Assembly: GCA_000635015.1 (NCBI GenBank) | Contig: JFMR01000045.1 | Coordinates: forward strand, 124,001-188,000 | Reading direction: 5' to 3' | Origin: Prochlorococcus sp. scB243_498I20 | GTDB taxonomy: Bacteria; Cyanobacteriota; Cyanobacteriia; PCC-6307; Cyanobiaceae | Length of the DNA stretch: 64,000 bases | In this document: in pieces, positions 1-8,449 of the stretch | How positions within the stretch are numbered: the first letter of the stretch is position 1 | How the letters are laid out: each line of letters begins with the position of its first letter | Translations under genes and position numbers: made by a program | Notes under the pieces: generated by a model | What the model saw: only the letters and a program-made list of their open reading frames with translations | What the model was told of the DNA's origin: nothing | Database searches by the model: none

Positions 1-899
1 AAATTCTTAGAATTAAATTTTTCATCTGATTTTAAATGTTTATCAAAAAATTTTAATAAAGTTTCTTGTGATCCTTTCCACCAATTTAGATGTGTTGCAT
101 TCCCAATAATAATCTCTGGGCTTCCACCAGCTTCCTTAGATTTTTTATAAAGATCAAAGGCACCTTTTAAATGTGGATCCCAAAGTCCTCCAATAATTAA
201 CATAGGTTGTTTAATCCATGATGAAATTGGTTTAAATTCTTCAAATGGGCTAGCACTATTTAAATTTTTAAGCCATTCCAAAACAAAGCTATTAGGATCA
301 TATTTTTTTAAAGTATCAATTCCTTCCCTTAAATAACTTTTATTTTCTAAGGCTAATCTTATCTTTTCCCACTCAAGCAATTTATTTTCTCTTTTCATTT
401 TTATTGCTGCGATTTGAAGTCCCCATGCAATATTGTTATGCCACCAATATGCGCCTCCATCTGAGCACCAATGATCCTTAATATTCATCCCAGTCATTGC
501 TGGAGATAAACAATCGGGCGGCTTTGAATTTAATTCACCAGTTAGTTGAGTAAATCCTTGATATGAAAAACCATATAAGCCAATTTTTCCATTACATTCT
601 TTTAGAGACCTTACCCATTCATGTGTTTCTGAAGTATCGCTAGCTTCTTGAGAAAAACCAATAAAAACCCCTTCAGAAGAACCCATACCTCTGACATCCT
701 GAATTATTACCATATACCCTTTGGAAGCCCACCATTCTGGGTGAGAATAGGTAATAGTTGAAGCTATTTCCCTACCATATGGTTGTCTCATCAATAATGC
801 AGGCCATGGCCCATTACTATTAGGTAACCAAATCCTGGATATCAGTCTTACTCCATCTCTAAGTAATAGAGACTTGTCAAACCATCTTGAACCAGACAT
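1..899 (-). CDS. CocE/NonD-family hydrolase (X-Pro dipeptidyl-peptidase-like), 3' end cut by window edge
   Basis: This ORF is absent from the supplied track because it runs off the left edge. Reading the minus strand from the ATG at 899 gives MSGSRWFDKSLLLRDGVRL, an uninterrupted frame to base 1. The segment GYMVIIQDVRGMGSSEG followed by GLYGFSYQG is the nucleophile-elbow region of the S15/CocE alpha/beta hydrolases, with the Ser of GFSYQG as likely nucleophile. A later stretch, PMLIIGGLWDPHLKGAFDLY, fits the strand carrying the catalytic Asp, and NATHLNWW could supply the His. About 300 residues are present; the C-terminal jelly-roll domain of the family would lie outside the window. Substrate is unknown: family members hydrolyse acyl esters or peptide bonds. 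It starts only 8 bases upstream of... the stop side of the next minus-strand gene, so the two are probably co-transcribed. Confidence 0.85.
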   Translation of the reverse strand, partial: MSGSRWFDKSLLLRDGVRLISRIWLPNSNGPWPALLMRQPYGREIASTITYSHPEWWASKGYMVIIQDVRGMGSSEGVFIGFSQEASDTSETHEWVRSLKECNGKIGLYGFSYQGFTQLTGELNSKPPDCLSPAMTGMNIKDHWCSDGGAYWWHNNIAWGLQIAAIKMKRENKLLEWEKIRLALENKSYLREGIDTLKKYDPNSFVLEWLKNLNSASPFEEFKPISSWIKQPMLIIGGLWDPHLKGAFDLYKKSKEAGGSPEIIIGNATHLNWWKGSQETLLKFFDKHLKSDEKFNSKN

Positions 900-907
900 T
901 TAGGCTT

Positions 908-1180
908 TTAGATAATGTCTGGGCAGTGCAGCCCAATGACGTAAATAGAAAAGATCTCTGCATTAACGGGATTTAATTTTTGTTTGTTTGATACATAATC
1001 TATAGCTTTATCTGAGCTGGCTGAAATGCCTTTTGAATTAAACTCTCTAAACTTATTACATAAATTTCTAGCTTCGTTTGGATTTTTTTTTACAGTTTCC
1101 AATAAGTTAGATTGACTCAAAACAGGGTATAAAGAGTTTGAAAACAAAAATAAAAAAAATAACAAAGGTTTCATTATCAC
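908..1180 (-). CDS. Small exported hypothetical protein
   Basis: The 90-residue product begins with MIMKPLLFFLFLFSNSLYPVLSQS, a clear signal peptide with likely cleavage after VLS or LSQ, so the mature protein of about 65 residues is probably periplasmic. The remainder (ARNLCNKFREFNSKGISASSDKAIDYVSNKQKLN) is mostly helical, with two cysteines, and ends in IYVIGLHCPDII. I recognise no domain. The start could be either of the two Met codons at residues 1 and 3. It lies between the CocE-type hydrolase and the DUF4332 gene on the same strand, with short gaps, and may belong to the same transcript. Function unknown. Confidence 0.7.
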   Translation of the reverse strand: MIMKPLLFFLFLFSNSLYPVLSQSNLLETVKKNPNEARNLCNKFREFNSKGISASSDKAIDYVSNKQKLNPVNAEIFSIYVIGLHCPDII

Positions 1181-1214
1181 TAACTTTTTTTAAATTCTAC
1201 ATTAAAAAATTTTT

Positions 1215-1634
1215 TTATCCAAGATTTCTAACAGATTTGTCGATTTGACTAGCTTTTTTAATCCATTCTTTTAAGAGAGTAAAAGTTGTATCTGTTTCAG
1301 TTTTTACTCCAAGAATTCTTTCTAATCTACCAATTTTACGTTCTAATTCGTAAGGGGTAGATAGTGATAATGAATTTAGAGAAGATATACCGCAATGTAA
1401 AAGTAGATATGCTTGCGGTGGAGAAATTCCAATTTCTTTATTAAAAATAGCTATAGCTCTAATTTTCTTAAGATTATTTAATGTACATAGTGAAGATTTT
1501 CTTTGAATTTCATATATATCTAAGTCCGAAAGATTACTTAATTTTTCAAAATCAGACAGATTATTTTGAATAAAAAAAGATTTCTCATGTCTAAAATTAG
1601 TTGGCAAAAAATCTAAAAAGGTTTTACTTTCCAT
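1215..1634 (-). CDS. DUF4332 domain protein
   Basis: The 139-residue protein is largely helical. The central part (LSDFEKLSNLSDLDIYEIQRKSSLC through ISPPQAYLLLHCGISSLNSLSLSTPYELERKIGRLERILG) has the look of DUF4332, a family with helix-hairpin-helix-like repeats found in cyanobacteria and some other bacteria. No enzyme motif, signal peptide or membrane segment is visible. The family has no established role; its fold would fit nucleic-acid or protein binding, which is inference only. It sits 10 bases downstream of the Ycf51-like gene and is probably in the same transcript. Confidence 0.75.
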   Translation of the reverse strand: MESKTFLDFLPTNFRHEKSFFIQNNLSDFEKLSNLSDLDIYEIQRKSSLCTLNNLKKIRAIAIFNKEIGISPPQAYLLLHCGISSLNSLSLSTPYELERKIGRLERILGVKTETDTTFTLLKEWIKKASQIDKSVRNLG

Positions 1635-1644
1635 TTTTAATAGA

Positions 1645-2088
1645 CTAATTCATTTTTACATTTTTCTTAACTTCCCCTATAACAACTGGTTTACTTACAC
1701 CAGCTGAAATTTTTTCAAGTTTTCTTATCTTTATTTTTACATTCGCACCAGATCTGCTACCTTTCCTTAAGTTTTCAGATAATTGTTCCAATGTTGGTTC
1801 GATAGATTCTTCTGGAAAGTCATCATCTGCTTTAGCGATAATCAAATCGAATCCATTGTCATAAACGATTGGAACATATTTTGCACCCTCTATTACAACC
1901 TTTTCGGAGTAACTTTGTATAAATGCCCAACTACTCAAAGAAAGCAATAATGAAAAGATAGTTGCTCCAATTATTCGAAATTTAAAACCAAAATTAAATA
2001 TAAAAGCTGCTATTGTGCAAACGAAAAGTAATATTCCAATAGATCCAAAAATTTTGGGTGTGTTCTCTAATAGTTCAAAAAAAGACAT
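1645..2088 (-). CDS. Ycf51-like (DUF2518) membrane protein
   Basis: The 147-residue protein has two hydrophobic segments near residues 10-32 and 35-58 (GSIGILLFVCTIAAFIFNFGF and RIIGATIFSLLLSLSSWAFI). A soluble C-terminal part follows: EKVVIEGAKYVPIVYDNGFDLIIAKADDDFPEESIEPTLEQL. This arrangement matches the Ycf51/DUF2518 family, restricted to cyanobacteria and some red-lineage plastids, for which no function is established. It is the first gene of the minus-strand group and is transcribed divergently from the TamB-like gene, with 52 bases between their starts, so both promoters must lie in that short gap. Confidence 0.7.
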   Translation of the reverse strand: MSFFELLENTPKIFGSIGILLFVCTIAAFIFNFGFKFRIIGATIFSLLLSLSSWAFIQSYSEKVVIEGAKYVPIVYDNGFDLIIAKADDDFPEESIEPTLEQLSENLRKGSRSGANVKIKIRKLEKISAGVSKPVVIGEVKKNVKMN

Positions 2089-2140
2089 TTAGTGGCTTTG
2101 ACCTGATTAATTTCTTATATTTTGTAAGCCTACTCTATTT

Positions 2141-5100
2141 TTGGGCTCTAACTTGAAAAAAATTAGATCTCTAAATTTAAATACTAAGATACTTTTAGTA
2201 GGGATGCTTTTGCCCTTAGGTTTTCTAGGCTCTTTATTATTAAACAATTTTTTAAAAGAAATTTATAGTTCTAGAAAATTAGAACTAGAAAAAAGTATTG
2301 AGAATTTTTTAGATAAAAATGTTGATTTAGGTGATTATGTCGGGATTAGATTTCTTGGTATTTCTTTGGGTAATTCAAAAATTAATGATAAAAAAAATAT
2401 AGATTCTGAAATTAAAGCTAAAAATGTATATGTGGGCATTATGCCTTTAAGATCTTTTTTAAAACAAAAATGGATTTTAAAAATAAGTCCTAAGGAAGCT
2501 GCCATAAATATAGATAAAGATTTTTTTAAAAGGGACGAATCTAATAAAAATGCTAGAAGTACAAAAAAATTACAACCAAAGTATGAATTGAACTTTAACT
2601 TAAATAAATATTCAGATCTAAAGTTTAAAGCAGGATTAAAAACAAAAGTAAAAGGTAATGTTATTTACAATTCAAGAAATAGACAAATCATTGCGAATGT
2701 AAAATCAAATTTTGATGAAAAGGGTTTTTTAAAATTTAAATTTAATACAAAGTTAAATCAAAACTTTTTAAAATTGGATTTATTTTCTAATGGTTTAGAT
2801 CTTGAGAATTCTGAATATATTATTGGGAATAGAAAAATTAGCTTTAAAAAGGGCACCTTTAAATCCAACTTTAAATTCAATAAATCATCAACGCGTACAT
2901 TTTGTGAAGGAAGATTTTCTTTTACTAATTTAAAAATAAAACCAGAAGATTTAGCAGAAAATATAAATTCAAATTCAACTAAGTTTTTTTGTAAAGATAA
3001 TAATTTAATTGTTAATTCAGAAAAATTAAATTATGGAACTTTGACTTCGAATTTTAATCTCAATGTACCATTTAATAAAAGTTCCAATAATATTGATCTA
3101 ATAGGAAGTATTGGATACATTAATAGCCTGAATCCAGATATCAAATTATCGGGTAATATGCCCTATTGGTTTGATACGAGAGGTATTAATTTTGGTGATA
3201 TAGATACTAGTTTTAAAATAAATAGAACTCAATTATCTAATTTAAATATTTTCAGAAAAAATGATATAAGGGGTTTCATTACTGCTAAAGGAGAATTAAA
3301 AGGAAAAATTACTGATCCTGATATTTCTATAAACTTTAATGTTGATTATCCGCACTTTAAAGGTATCCGTATTAGAGAAACATGGGAGGGAGATATTAAA
3401 AATGAAAATAATGTATTTCTGCTAAATATGAAAAATAGATATTCTCCAATCCCTTCATTTCTTTCAATTAAGTTCGACTCTGATCTTAAACTGGATAATG
3501 CGAATTTCATAAGAGTTTTTAACTCAAATAAAGGGACTGTAGGTATAGTCAAAGAGAACGATAGTTATAACTGGCGAGCGGATAATTTTCCTCTTGATGA
3601 ACTTGAATTATCTTTAAACAAAAATCAATTCGATAGAATTGATGGAATTATTAATGGTGAGGGATCAATTTCGTCAGACCAGTCATCCATTGTTGGCCGA
3701 CTTGCTTGGAGTTTAGGTAAATATAGAAACATTAAACTAGCCAATTCATTATTTGATTTCAGTGTTAAAAATAATTATTTTTATATAAATTCTTCATTGT
3801 ATCCAATCGATGGAGGAGTAATTGAAGTCGAATATGATTCAAATAAAAATAATTTTATTAATTCAGAATTCACGAATGTAAGCACTAGTTGGACTATCCT
3901 TACCGCGGTTGATATTTTTAACTTTGATAATAAAAAAGTTATTCCAGTAAGTAAATCAAATATTTTGAATGATTTGGAAATAAATAATGATAAAAAATCA
4001 TTTAAAGAGAGGATCGAATTTATAAATAACTTTATTGAAAATAGTAATGTGCTAGATGACAAATTTAATTTGCAAAAATATTTAAATAAATTTAGAAGTA
4101 GATACAATGGAAAAATTACTATCCAGGGCGATAGACCTGTCAATTACAAATTGAATGCAGAATTAAATGGCTATCTTGATGTACCTAAAGATGACTACAA
4201 GAAGAATAATAAAGAGGAATTTTCTATTGATTTGGAAGGGGGATTATTAACAGGAAAAGGTTCTTTAAGAATTAAGAAATTACCATTAAATGCTGCAAAT
4301 ATCTTTTTAAATAAGCCAAGAGATTTTATTGGAGGGTTGGATATTAATTTATTTTATGATCTTGACACAAAATCTTTCTCTAGCGAAATCCTTTCCAACA
4401 ATTCATCAATTAAAAATAACATAATAATATTTGATAAAGGACTTGTTGAATTTAATGATTCTATTTTTGATATTGATTTTTCCCTTCTAATAAATGACTC
4501 TGAAATCCCAATTAATATTGAAGGCTCAATGCCTATAAATAAATCTGATAATATTGATCTACGATTGATTGGGAATGGAAAATTTTTTGAGTTAATAGAT
4601 ATTTTTGCTGATGAATACTTTACCTTTAAAGAAGGTGATGTGAATCTTAGAGTGATTCTAAAAGGAACCTTAAATAAACCTCTATTAAACGGATTTGTCG
4701 TAGTTAAAGATTCTGAAATTGATTTTCTAAACAATAAAATAAAAGATATTAACAGCACAATAATTTTTGATTTTGATTCTTTAGAGATCAGTAATCTAAA
4801 AGCAAAGGCTGAAGATTCTGGAGAAATTTTTATAAAAGGTTCTTTGCCTTTTTATAGTAAACATGATTACGAGAATGCAAAAATTAATTTAATATCGAAT
4901 AGATTTACTTTAGAGAAAGATAATTTTAATTTTTTAATAGATTCAGATATTTATTTAAGTGGATCATTTGAAAGACCTGTCTTGGGAGGTTCTTTATCTT
5001 TTAATAATGGATTTATTAATTTTAATAGCACCAATCAAAATAATAAAAAAGAAAACAATCTTATACGAAAAAAGGATAAAAAAGATTGGCCTGAACTTTA

Positions 5101-6100
5101 TTGGAATAATAATGAAAATATTGAAATAATTTCAAATGAAACAATTTTGAATTCAGTTCTATTAGGAGAAACTTTGCCTAATTATTTGGATAATTTGAGC
5201 TTTAATAATCTTAAATTAAAACTTGGACCAGAATTTAAACTTCAATATTCAGAGATAGTTCAAGCTTATTTAGAAACCAAATTAGACCTTACTTTAAATG
5301 GCGAGGTTGGAAAAGATTTAAATGCTAGGGGTCTTATTTACCTTAAGAAAGGTAGAGCAAATCTATATACTACCCCGTTTAAGCTTGATAAAAATAAAGA
5401 TAATTATATTTTATTTGCATCGAGAAGTGGTGTAGTTCCATTTATTAATTTTTCTCTAGTCAGTAAAGTCCCAGATTCTATAATTCCTATAAGTGAAAAC
5501 AATCAGGATTTAAATATCTCAGGGGATGTTGCTGTTGATACTACTTCAAGTGGTAGTGGTGCATTTGGGATTGGTAATTCAAGGCTTATCAAAATTGAAG
5601 CATCTTATGAAGGATTTTTAGATCAATTATCTTTTGCTGATGAAAATAAAAGAATCCAATTAAGAAGTACTCCAAGTTATAACAGATCACAAATAATTGG
5701 TTTGATTGGAGGTAACTCTGCAAATTTAATAAATAGAGCCTTTATTTCTCAAATTAATAATGCTGATGCATTTAGTGAAAGATTTCAGTTATCTCTATAT
5801 CCAGCATTAATAGAAAATAATGATTCATTGAATAATATTTTTTCTAATGAAAATTTAGATATGGAGAATGATGGTCAATCATCTTCTAATGAGGAATTTT
5901 CTTCTCAAGCTTGGATTGCCGAAATAGGTTTTGATATTACTGATGCAATAAATTTTGCCTTTCAAACCGTTCCAGGTAGAGATGATATTTCACCTTTAGG
6001 GATTTTGACTTTCCAGGTAAATCCAAACTTAGAATTATTAGGTTCTTATGATTCGAATGGAGATTGGAAAAGTCAAGTTCAATTATTTTTTAGATATTAA
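2141..6100 (+). CDS. tamB: TamB-like translocation and assembly module protein (DUF490)
   Basis: This 1319-residue protein is the largest in the window. It has one N-terminal membrane anchor (KILLVGMLLPLGFLGSLLLNNFL, about residues 15-38), then a very long Asn/Lys/Ser-rich beta-strand-rich body, and a DUF490-type C-terminal domain (about 1050-1319) ending in QVQLFFRY with a terminal aromatic residue. Typical C-terminal signatures are RLIKIEASYEGFLDQLSFADENKRIQLRSTPSYNRSQIIGLIGG and AWIAEIGFDITDAINFAFQTVPGRDD. TamB-type proteins bridge inner and outer membranes and help outer-membrane protein assembly or lipid transport; in cyanobacteria they pair with Omp85 proteins, none of which is encoded here. 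The listed start is a TTG; an in-frame TTG 12 bases later (LKKIRS) is an equal candidate, and no clear ribosome site separates them. Confidence 0.88.
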   Translation: MGSNLKKIRSLNLNTKILLVGMLLPLGFLGSLLLNNFLKEIYSSRKLELEKSIENFLDKNVDLGDYVGIRFLGISLGNSKINDKKNIDSEIKAKNVYVGIMPLRSFLKQKWILKISPKEAAINIDKDFFKRDESNKNARSTKKLQPKYELNFNLNKYSDLKFKAGLKTKVKGNVIYNSRNRQIIANVKSNFDEKGFLKFKFNTKLNQNFLKLDLFSNGLDLENSEYIIGNRKISFKKGTFKSNFKFNKSSTRTFCEGRFSFTNLKIKPEDLAENINSNSTKFFCKDNNLIVNSEKLNYGTLTSNFNLNVPFNKSSNNIDLIGSIGYINSLNPDIKLSGNMPYWFDTRGINFGDIDTSFKINRTQLSNLNIFRKNDIRGFITAKGELKGKITDPDISINFNVDYPHFKGIRIRETWEGDIKNENNVFLLNMKNRYSPIPSFLSIKFDSDLKLDNANFIRVFNSNKGTVGIVKENDSYNWRADNFPLDELELSLNKNQFDRIDGIINGEGSISSDQSSIVGRLAWSLGKYRNIKLANSLFDFSVKNNYFYINSSLYPIDGGVIEVEYDSNKNNFINSEFTNVSTSWTILTAVDIFNFDNKKVIPVSKSNILNDLEINNDKKSFKERIEFINNFIENSNVLDDKFNLQKYLNKFRSRYNGKITIQGDRPVNYKLNAELNGYLDVPKDDYKKNNKEEFSIDLEGGLLTGKGSLRIKKLPLNAANIFLNKPRDFIGGLDINLFYDLDTKSFSSEILSNNSSIKNNIIIFDKGLVEFNDSIFDIDFSLLINDSEIPINIEGSMPINKSDNIDLRLIGNGKFFELIDIFADEYFTFKEGDVNLRVILKGTLNKPLLNGFVVVKDSEIDFLNNKIKDINSTIIFDFDSLEISNLKAKAEDSGEIFIKGSLPFYSKHDYENAKINLISNRFTLEKDNFNFLIDSDIYLSGSFERPVLGGSLSFNNGFINFNSTNQNNKKENNLIRKKDKKDWPELYWNNNENIEIISNETILNSVLLGETLPNYLDNLSFNNLKLKLGPEFKLQYSEIVQAYLETKLDLTLNGEVGKDLNARGLIYLKKGRANLYTTPFKLDKNKDNYILFASRSGVVPFINFSLVSKVPDSIIPISENNQDLNISGDVAVDTTSSGSGAFGIGNSRLIKIEASYEGFLDQLSFADENKRIQLRSTPSYNRSQIIGLIGGNSANLINRAFISQINNADAFSERFQLSLYPALIENNDSLNNIFSNENLDMENDGQSSSNEEFSSQAWIAEIGFDITDAINFAFQTVPGRDDISPLGILTFQVNPNLELLGSYDSNGDWKSQVQLFFRY

Positions 6101-6166
6101 TTCAGAAATAAATTTACTTTAAAGAATCGTTAATTTGAATTATTATTAGATTAACTAAAAAATATT

Positions 6167-7477
6167 ATGGCTAATATCTTTGAAGTTCCTCAACCAGATA
6201 ATAATCTTCTAGAAAAAGCTGAGAAAGTTCGTTTGGCTGCAATAAAAATAAGTCAGACTGAAAATCAAAATCGAATAAAAGCCTTAAATTCTATGGCTGA
6301 TTATCTAGAGAAAAATTCTAAAGAAATATTAGAGGCTAATAATGCGGATTATTCAAGTGCAGAAAAAAAAGGTATTTCCAGGGCTTTACTTTCTAGATTA
6401 AAGTTATCAAAATCAAAATTAAATTCAGGAATTGAAGGAGTAAGAAAAGTTGGAGACTTGGCTGATCCTGTAAATCAAGTTCAAATAAAAAGAGAGCTTT
6501 CAAAAGGATTGATCTTAAAAAGAAAAACTGTACCAATTGGTGTCTTAGGGGTTATTTTTGAATCAAGGCCAGATGCCGTGATGCAGATTAGTTCTTTAGC
6601 AATAAGATCAGGTAATGGAGTAATGCTAAAAGGTGGTAGTGAAGCCTATTTAACAAATACTTCAATAGTGAAAGCATTGCAAGAAGGTTTAAATGAATCA
6701 GGTCTTGATAAAAATGCAATATGTTTACTAACAAGCAGAAAAGATAGTATGGCGATGTTAAATCTTGAGAAATATATAAATTTAATAATTCCAAGAGGAA
6801 GTAATGAATTAGTTAAATTTATTCAGGAGAATACAAGAATTCCTGTGCTAGGTCACGCCGATGGAATTTGTCACTTGTTTATAGATATTGAGGCAAATCT
6901 AGAGATGGCATTATCAGTCGCTTTGGACAGCAAAATTCAATATCCTGCAGCATGTAATGCTATCGAAACTTTATTAGTCCATAAAGATATCGCACCAGCT
7001 TTTTTAGAAAAGGCCATCCCTCTCTTTAATTCTAATGATGTTAAATTAATCGGAGATAAGAGATCAGTTGAATTAGGTTTAAAGCATGAGGCTAGTGCAG
7101 AAGATTGGCAAACTGAATATTTAGATTTAACTCTATCGATAAAAATTGTTGATGATCTTGAGGCGGCAATCACACATATTCAAAAATATAGTTCAAAACA
7201 TACAGATGGAATAATTACTGAAAATTCAAATACTGCCAATAAATTTATAAATGTAGTTGATAGTGCAGGTGTTTTTCATAATTGCTCTACAAGGTTTGCA
7301 GATGGGTTTAGATATGGATTCGGAGCTGAAGTTGGGATATCTACCCAAACTCTTCCACCAAGGGGACCTGTAGGTCTAGAAGGTTTGGTAACTTATAAAT
7401 ATTTTCTAAAAGGTGATGGGCAAATAGTTGATGATTTTTCATTAGGAAAAGCTATCTATACCCATAAAGATCTTTAA
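6167..7477 (+). CDS. proA: Gamma-glutamyl phosphate reductase
   Basis: ProA reduces gamma-glutamyl phosphate with NADPH to glutamate-5-semialdehyde, the second step of proline synthesis, in the cytoplasm. The 436 residues match the usual family length and cover the aldehyde-dehydrogenase-like fold. Visible signatures are VPIGVLGVIFESRPDAVMQISSLAIRSGN, the Lys/Gly pair in VMLKGGSEA, and the catalytic cysteine in YPAACNAIETLLVH (about residue 263). The C-terminal DGFRYGFGAEVGISTQTLPPRGPVGLEGL is typical. It starts at ATG 66 bases after the TamB-like gene. folB follows after 11 bases, so proA-folB-hydrolase is likely one transcript. proB is not in this window. Confidence 0.97.
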   Translation: MANIFEVPQPDNNLLEKAEKVRLAAIKISQTENQNRIKALNSMADYLEKNSKEILEANNADYSSAEKKGISRALLSRLKLSKSKLNSGIEGVRKVGDLADPVNQVQIKRELSKGLILKRKTVPIGVLGVIFESRPDAVMQISSLAIRSGNGVMLKGGSEAYLTNTSIVKALQEGLNESGLDKNAICLLTSRKDSMAMLNLEKYINLIIPRGSNELVKFIQENTRIPVLGHADGICHLFIDIEANLEMALSVALDSKIQYPAACNAIETLLVHKDIAPAFLEKAIPLFNSNDVKLIGDKRSVELGLKHEASAEDWQTEYLDLTLSIKIVDDLEAAITHIQKYSSKHTDGIITENSNTANKFINVVDSAGVFHNCSTRFADGFRYGFGAEVGISTQTLPPRGPVGLEGLVTYKYFLKGDGQIVDDFSLGKAIYTHKDL

Positions 7478-7488
7478 AACTTTTAAAG

Positions 7489-7851
7489 ATGGAAACTTTT
7501 TTAAAAATTGAAAATATTAAACTTTGGTCTAGGGTTGGCGTTCTTGATGAAGAAAGGGAATTAGGACAACTATTTACTTTAGATATATTTTTGTGGACTG
7601 ATTTTGAAAAATGTACAATAAATGATGATATAAAAAAAACAGTTGACTATTCAAAGTTAGTTCAAATTTTAAAAGATCAATCAAAGAAAATATATTGTTT
7701 CACAATCGAAAAATATTCAAACTCAATTCTAGAAATCATTGATCAGGAATTTAAACTTTCTAAAATTAAAATTATTTTAACGAAATGCAATCCTCCAATA
7801 ACAGGTTTCGATGGGAAGGTGTCAATAGTAAGAATTCTTGAAAATAATTAA
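7489..7851 (+). CDS. folB: Dihydroneopterin aldolase
   Basis: FolB cleaves 7,8-dihydroneopterin to 6-hydroxymethyl-dihydropterin and glycolaldehyde in folate synthesis. The 120-residue protein has the normal family length. Visible features are IKLWSRVGVLDEERELGQLFTLDIFLWTDF, which carries the pterin-binding Glu region, VDYSKLVQIL, and near the C-terminus ILTKCNPPITGFDGKVSIVR, which contains the family's catalytic Lys. It starts 11 bases after proA, and its 3' end overlaps the listed start of the next gene by 14 bases, suggesting translational coupling. Other folate genes are elsewhere. Confidence 0.92.
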   Translation: METFLKIENIKLWSRVGVLDEERELGQLFTLDIFLWTDFEKCTINDDIKKTVDYSKLVQILKDQSKKIYCFTIEKYSNSILEIIDQEFKLSKIKIILTKCNPPITGFDGKVSIVRILENN

Positions 7852-8449
7852 AGTATTGAAAAAAAGAAATCCTATTATATTGATTCATGGTCTTTGGAAT
7901 ACTTCAAGTATTTTTTCTTCTGTTACATCAAAACTTGATGATATTGGTATTGAATATTTTGCCCCAACTCTTAAGCATTCATTTGGAATGACTTCAATTC
8001 TGGATTTGACTAATAAATTAAACGAATTAATTTTAGAGAAATATGGTTTAGAAAAAGAAATAGATATTTTAGGATTTTCTATGGGAGGAATAATTTGCAG
8101 GTGCTGGCTTCAAAAATTTAATGGATGTAAAAGAACAAGAAGATTAATATCTATAGGTTCCCCTCATAAAGGAACTTTGATGGCTCAATTAATACCTAAA
8201 TATCCTTTTAGAGGAATATCAGAGATGAAAATAAATAGTAAGTTTTTAAAGGAACTTGCAAATAATGATTTTTTACTTGATGATATTGAGTGTATAAATT
8301 TCTTTACATATTGGGATTTGATGGTTTTTCCTGGCTGGTGGACAAACTTAAAATTTGGGAAAAAAATATCAGTAAAAGTATATAAACATAGAAATCTAGT
8401 AAGAAACAAATCTGTAGTTGACAAAATAATTGAAGAAATTATTATGTAG
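7838..8449 (+). CDS. Small alpha/beta hydrolase, lipase-like
   Basis: The 203-residue protein is a compact alpha/beta hydrolase. PIILIHGLWNTSSIF supplies the oxyanion-hole HG motif, and LGFSMGGIICRCWL the nucleophile elbow (GFSMGG, Ser near residue 82). SIGSPHKGTLMAQL is typical of bacterial triacylglycerol lipases and PGAP1-like lipases, and the His of KVYKHRNLVRNKSVVDKI is the likely third triad member. No signal peptide is seen, so it is probably cytoplasmic. The listed start is a TTG inside folB; an in-frame TTG at 7856, just after the folB stop, would avoid the overlap. The 3' end overlaps the oligopeptidase gene tail to tail by 8 bases. Substrate unknown. Confidence 0.8.
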   Translation: MKIIKVLKKRNPIILIHGLWNTSSIFSSVTSKLDDIGIEYFAPTLKHSFGMTSILDLTNKLNELILEKYGLEKEIDILGFSMGGIICRCWLQKFNGCKRTRRLISIGSPHKGTLMAQLIPKYPFRGISEMKINSKFLKELANNDFLLDDIECINFFTYWDLMVFPGWWTNLKFGKKISVKVYKHRNLVRNKSVVDKIIEEIIM

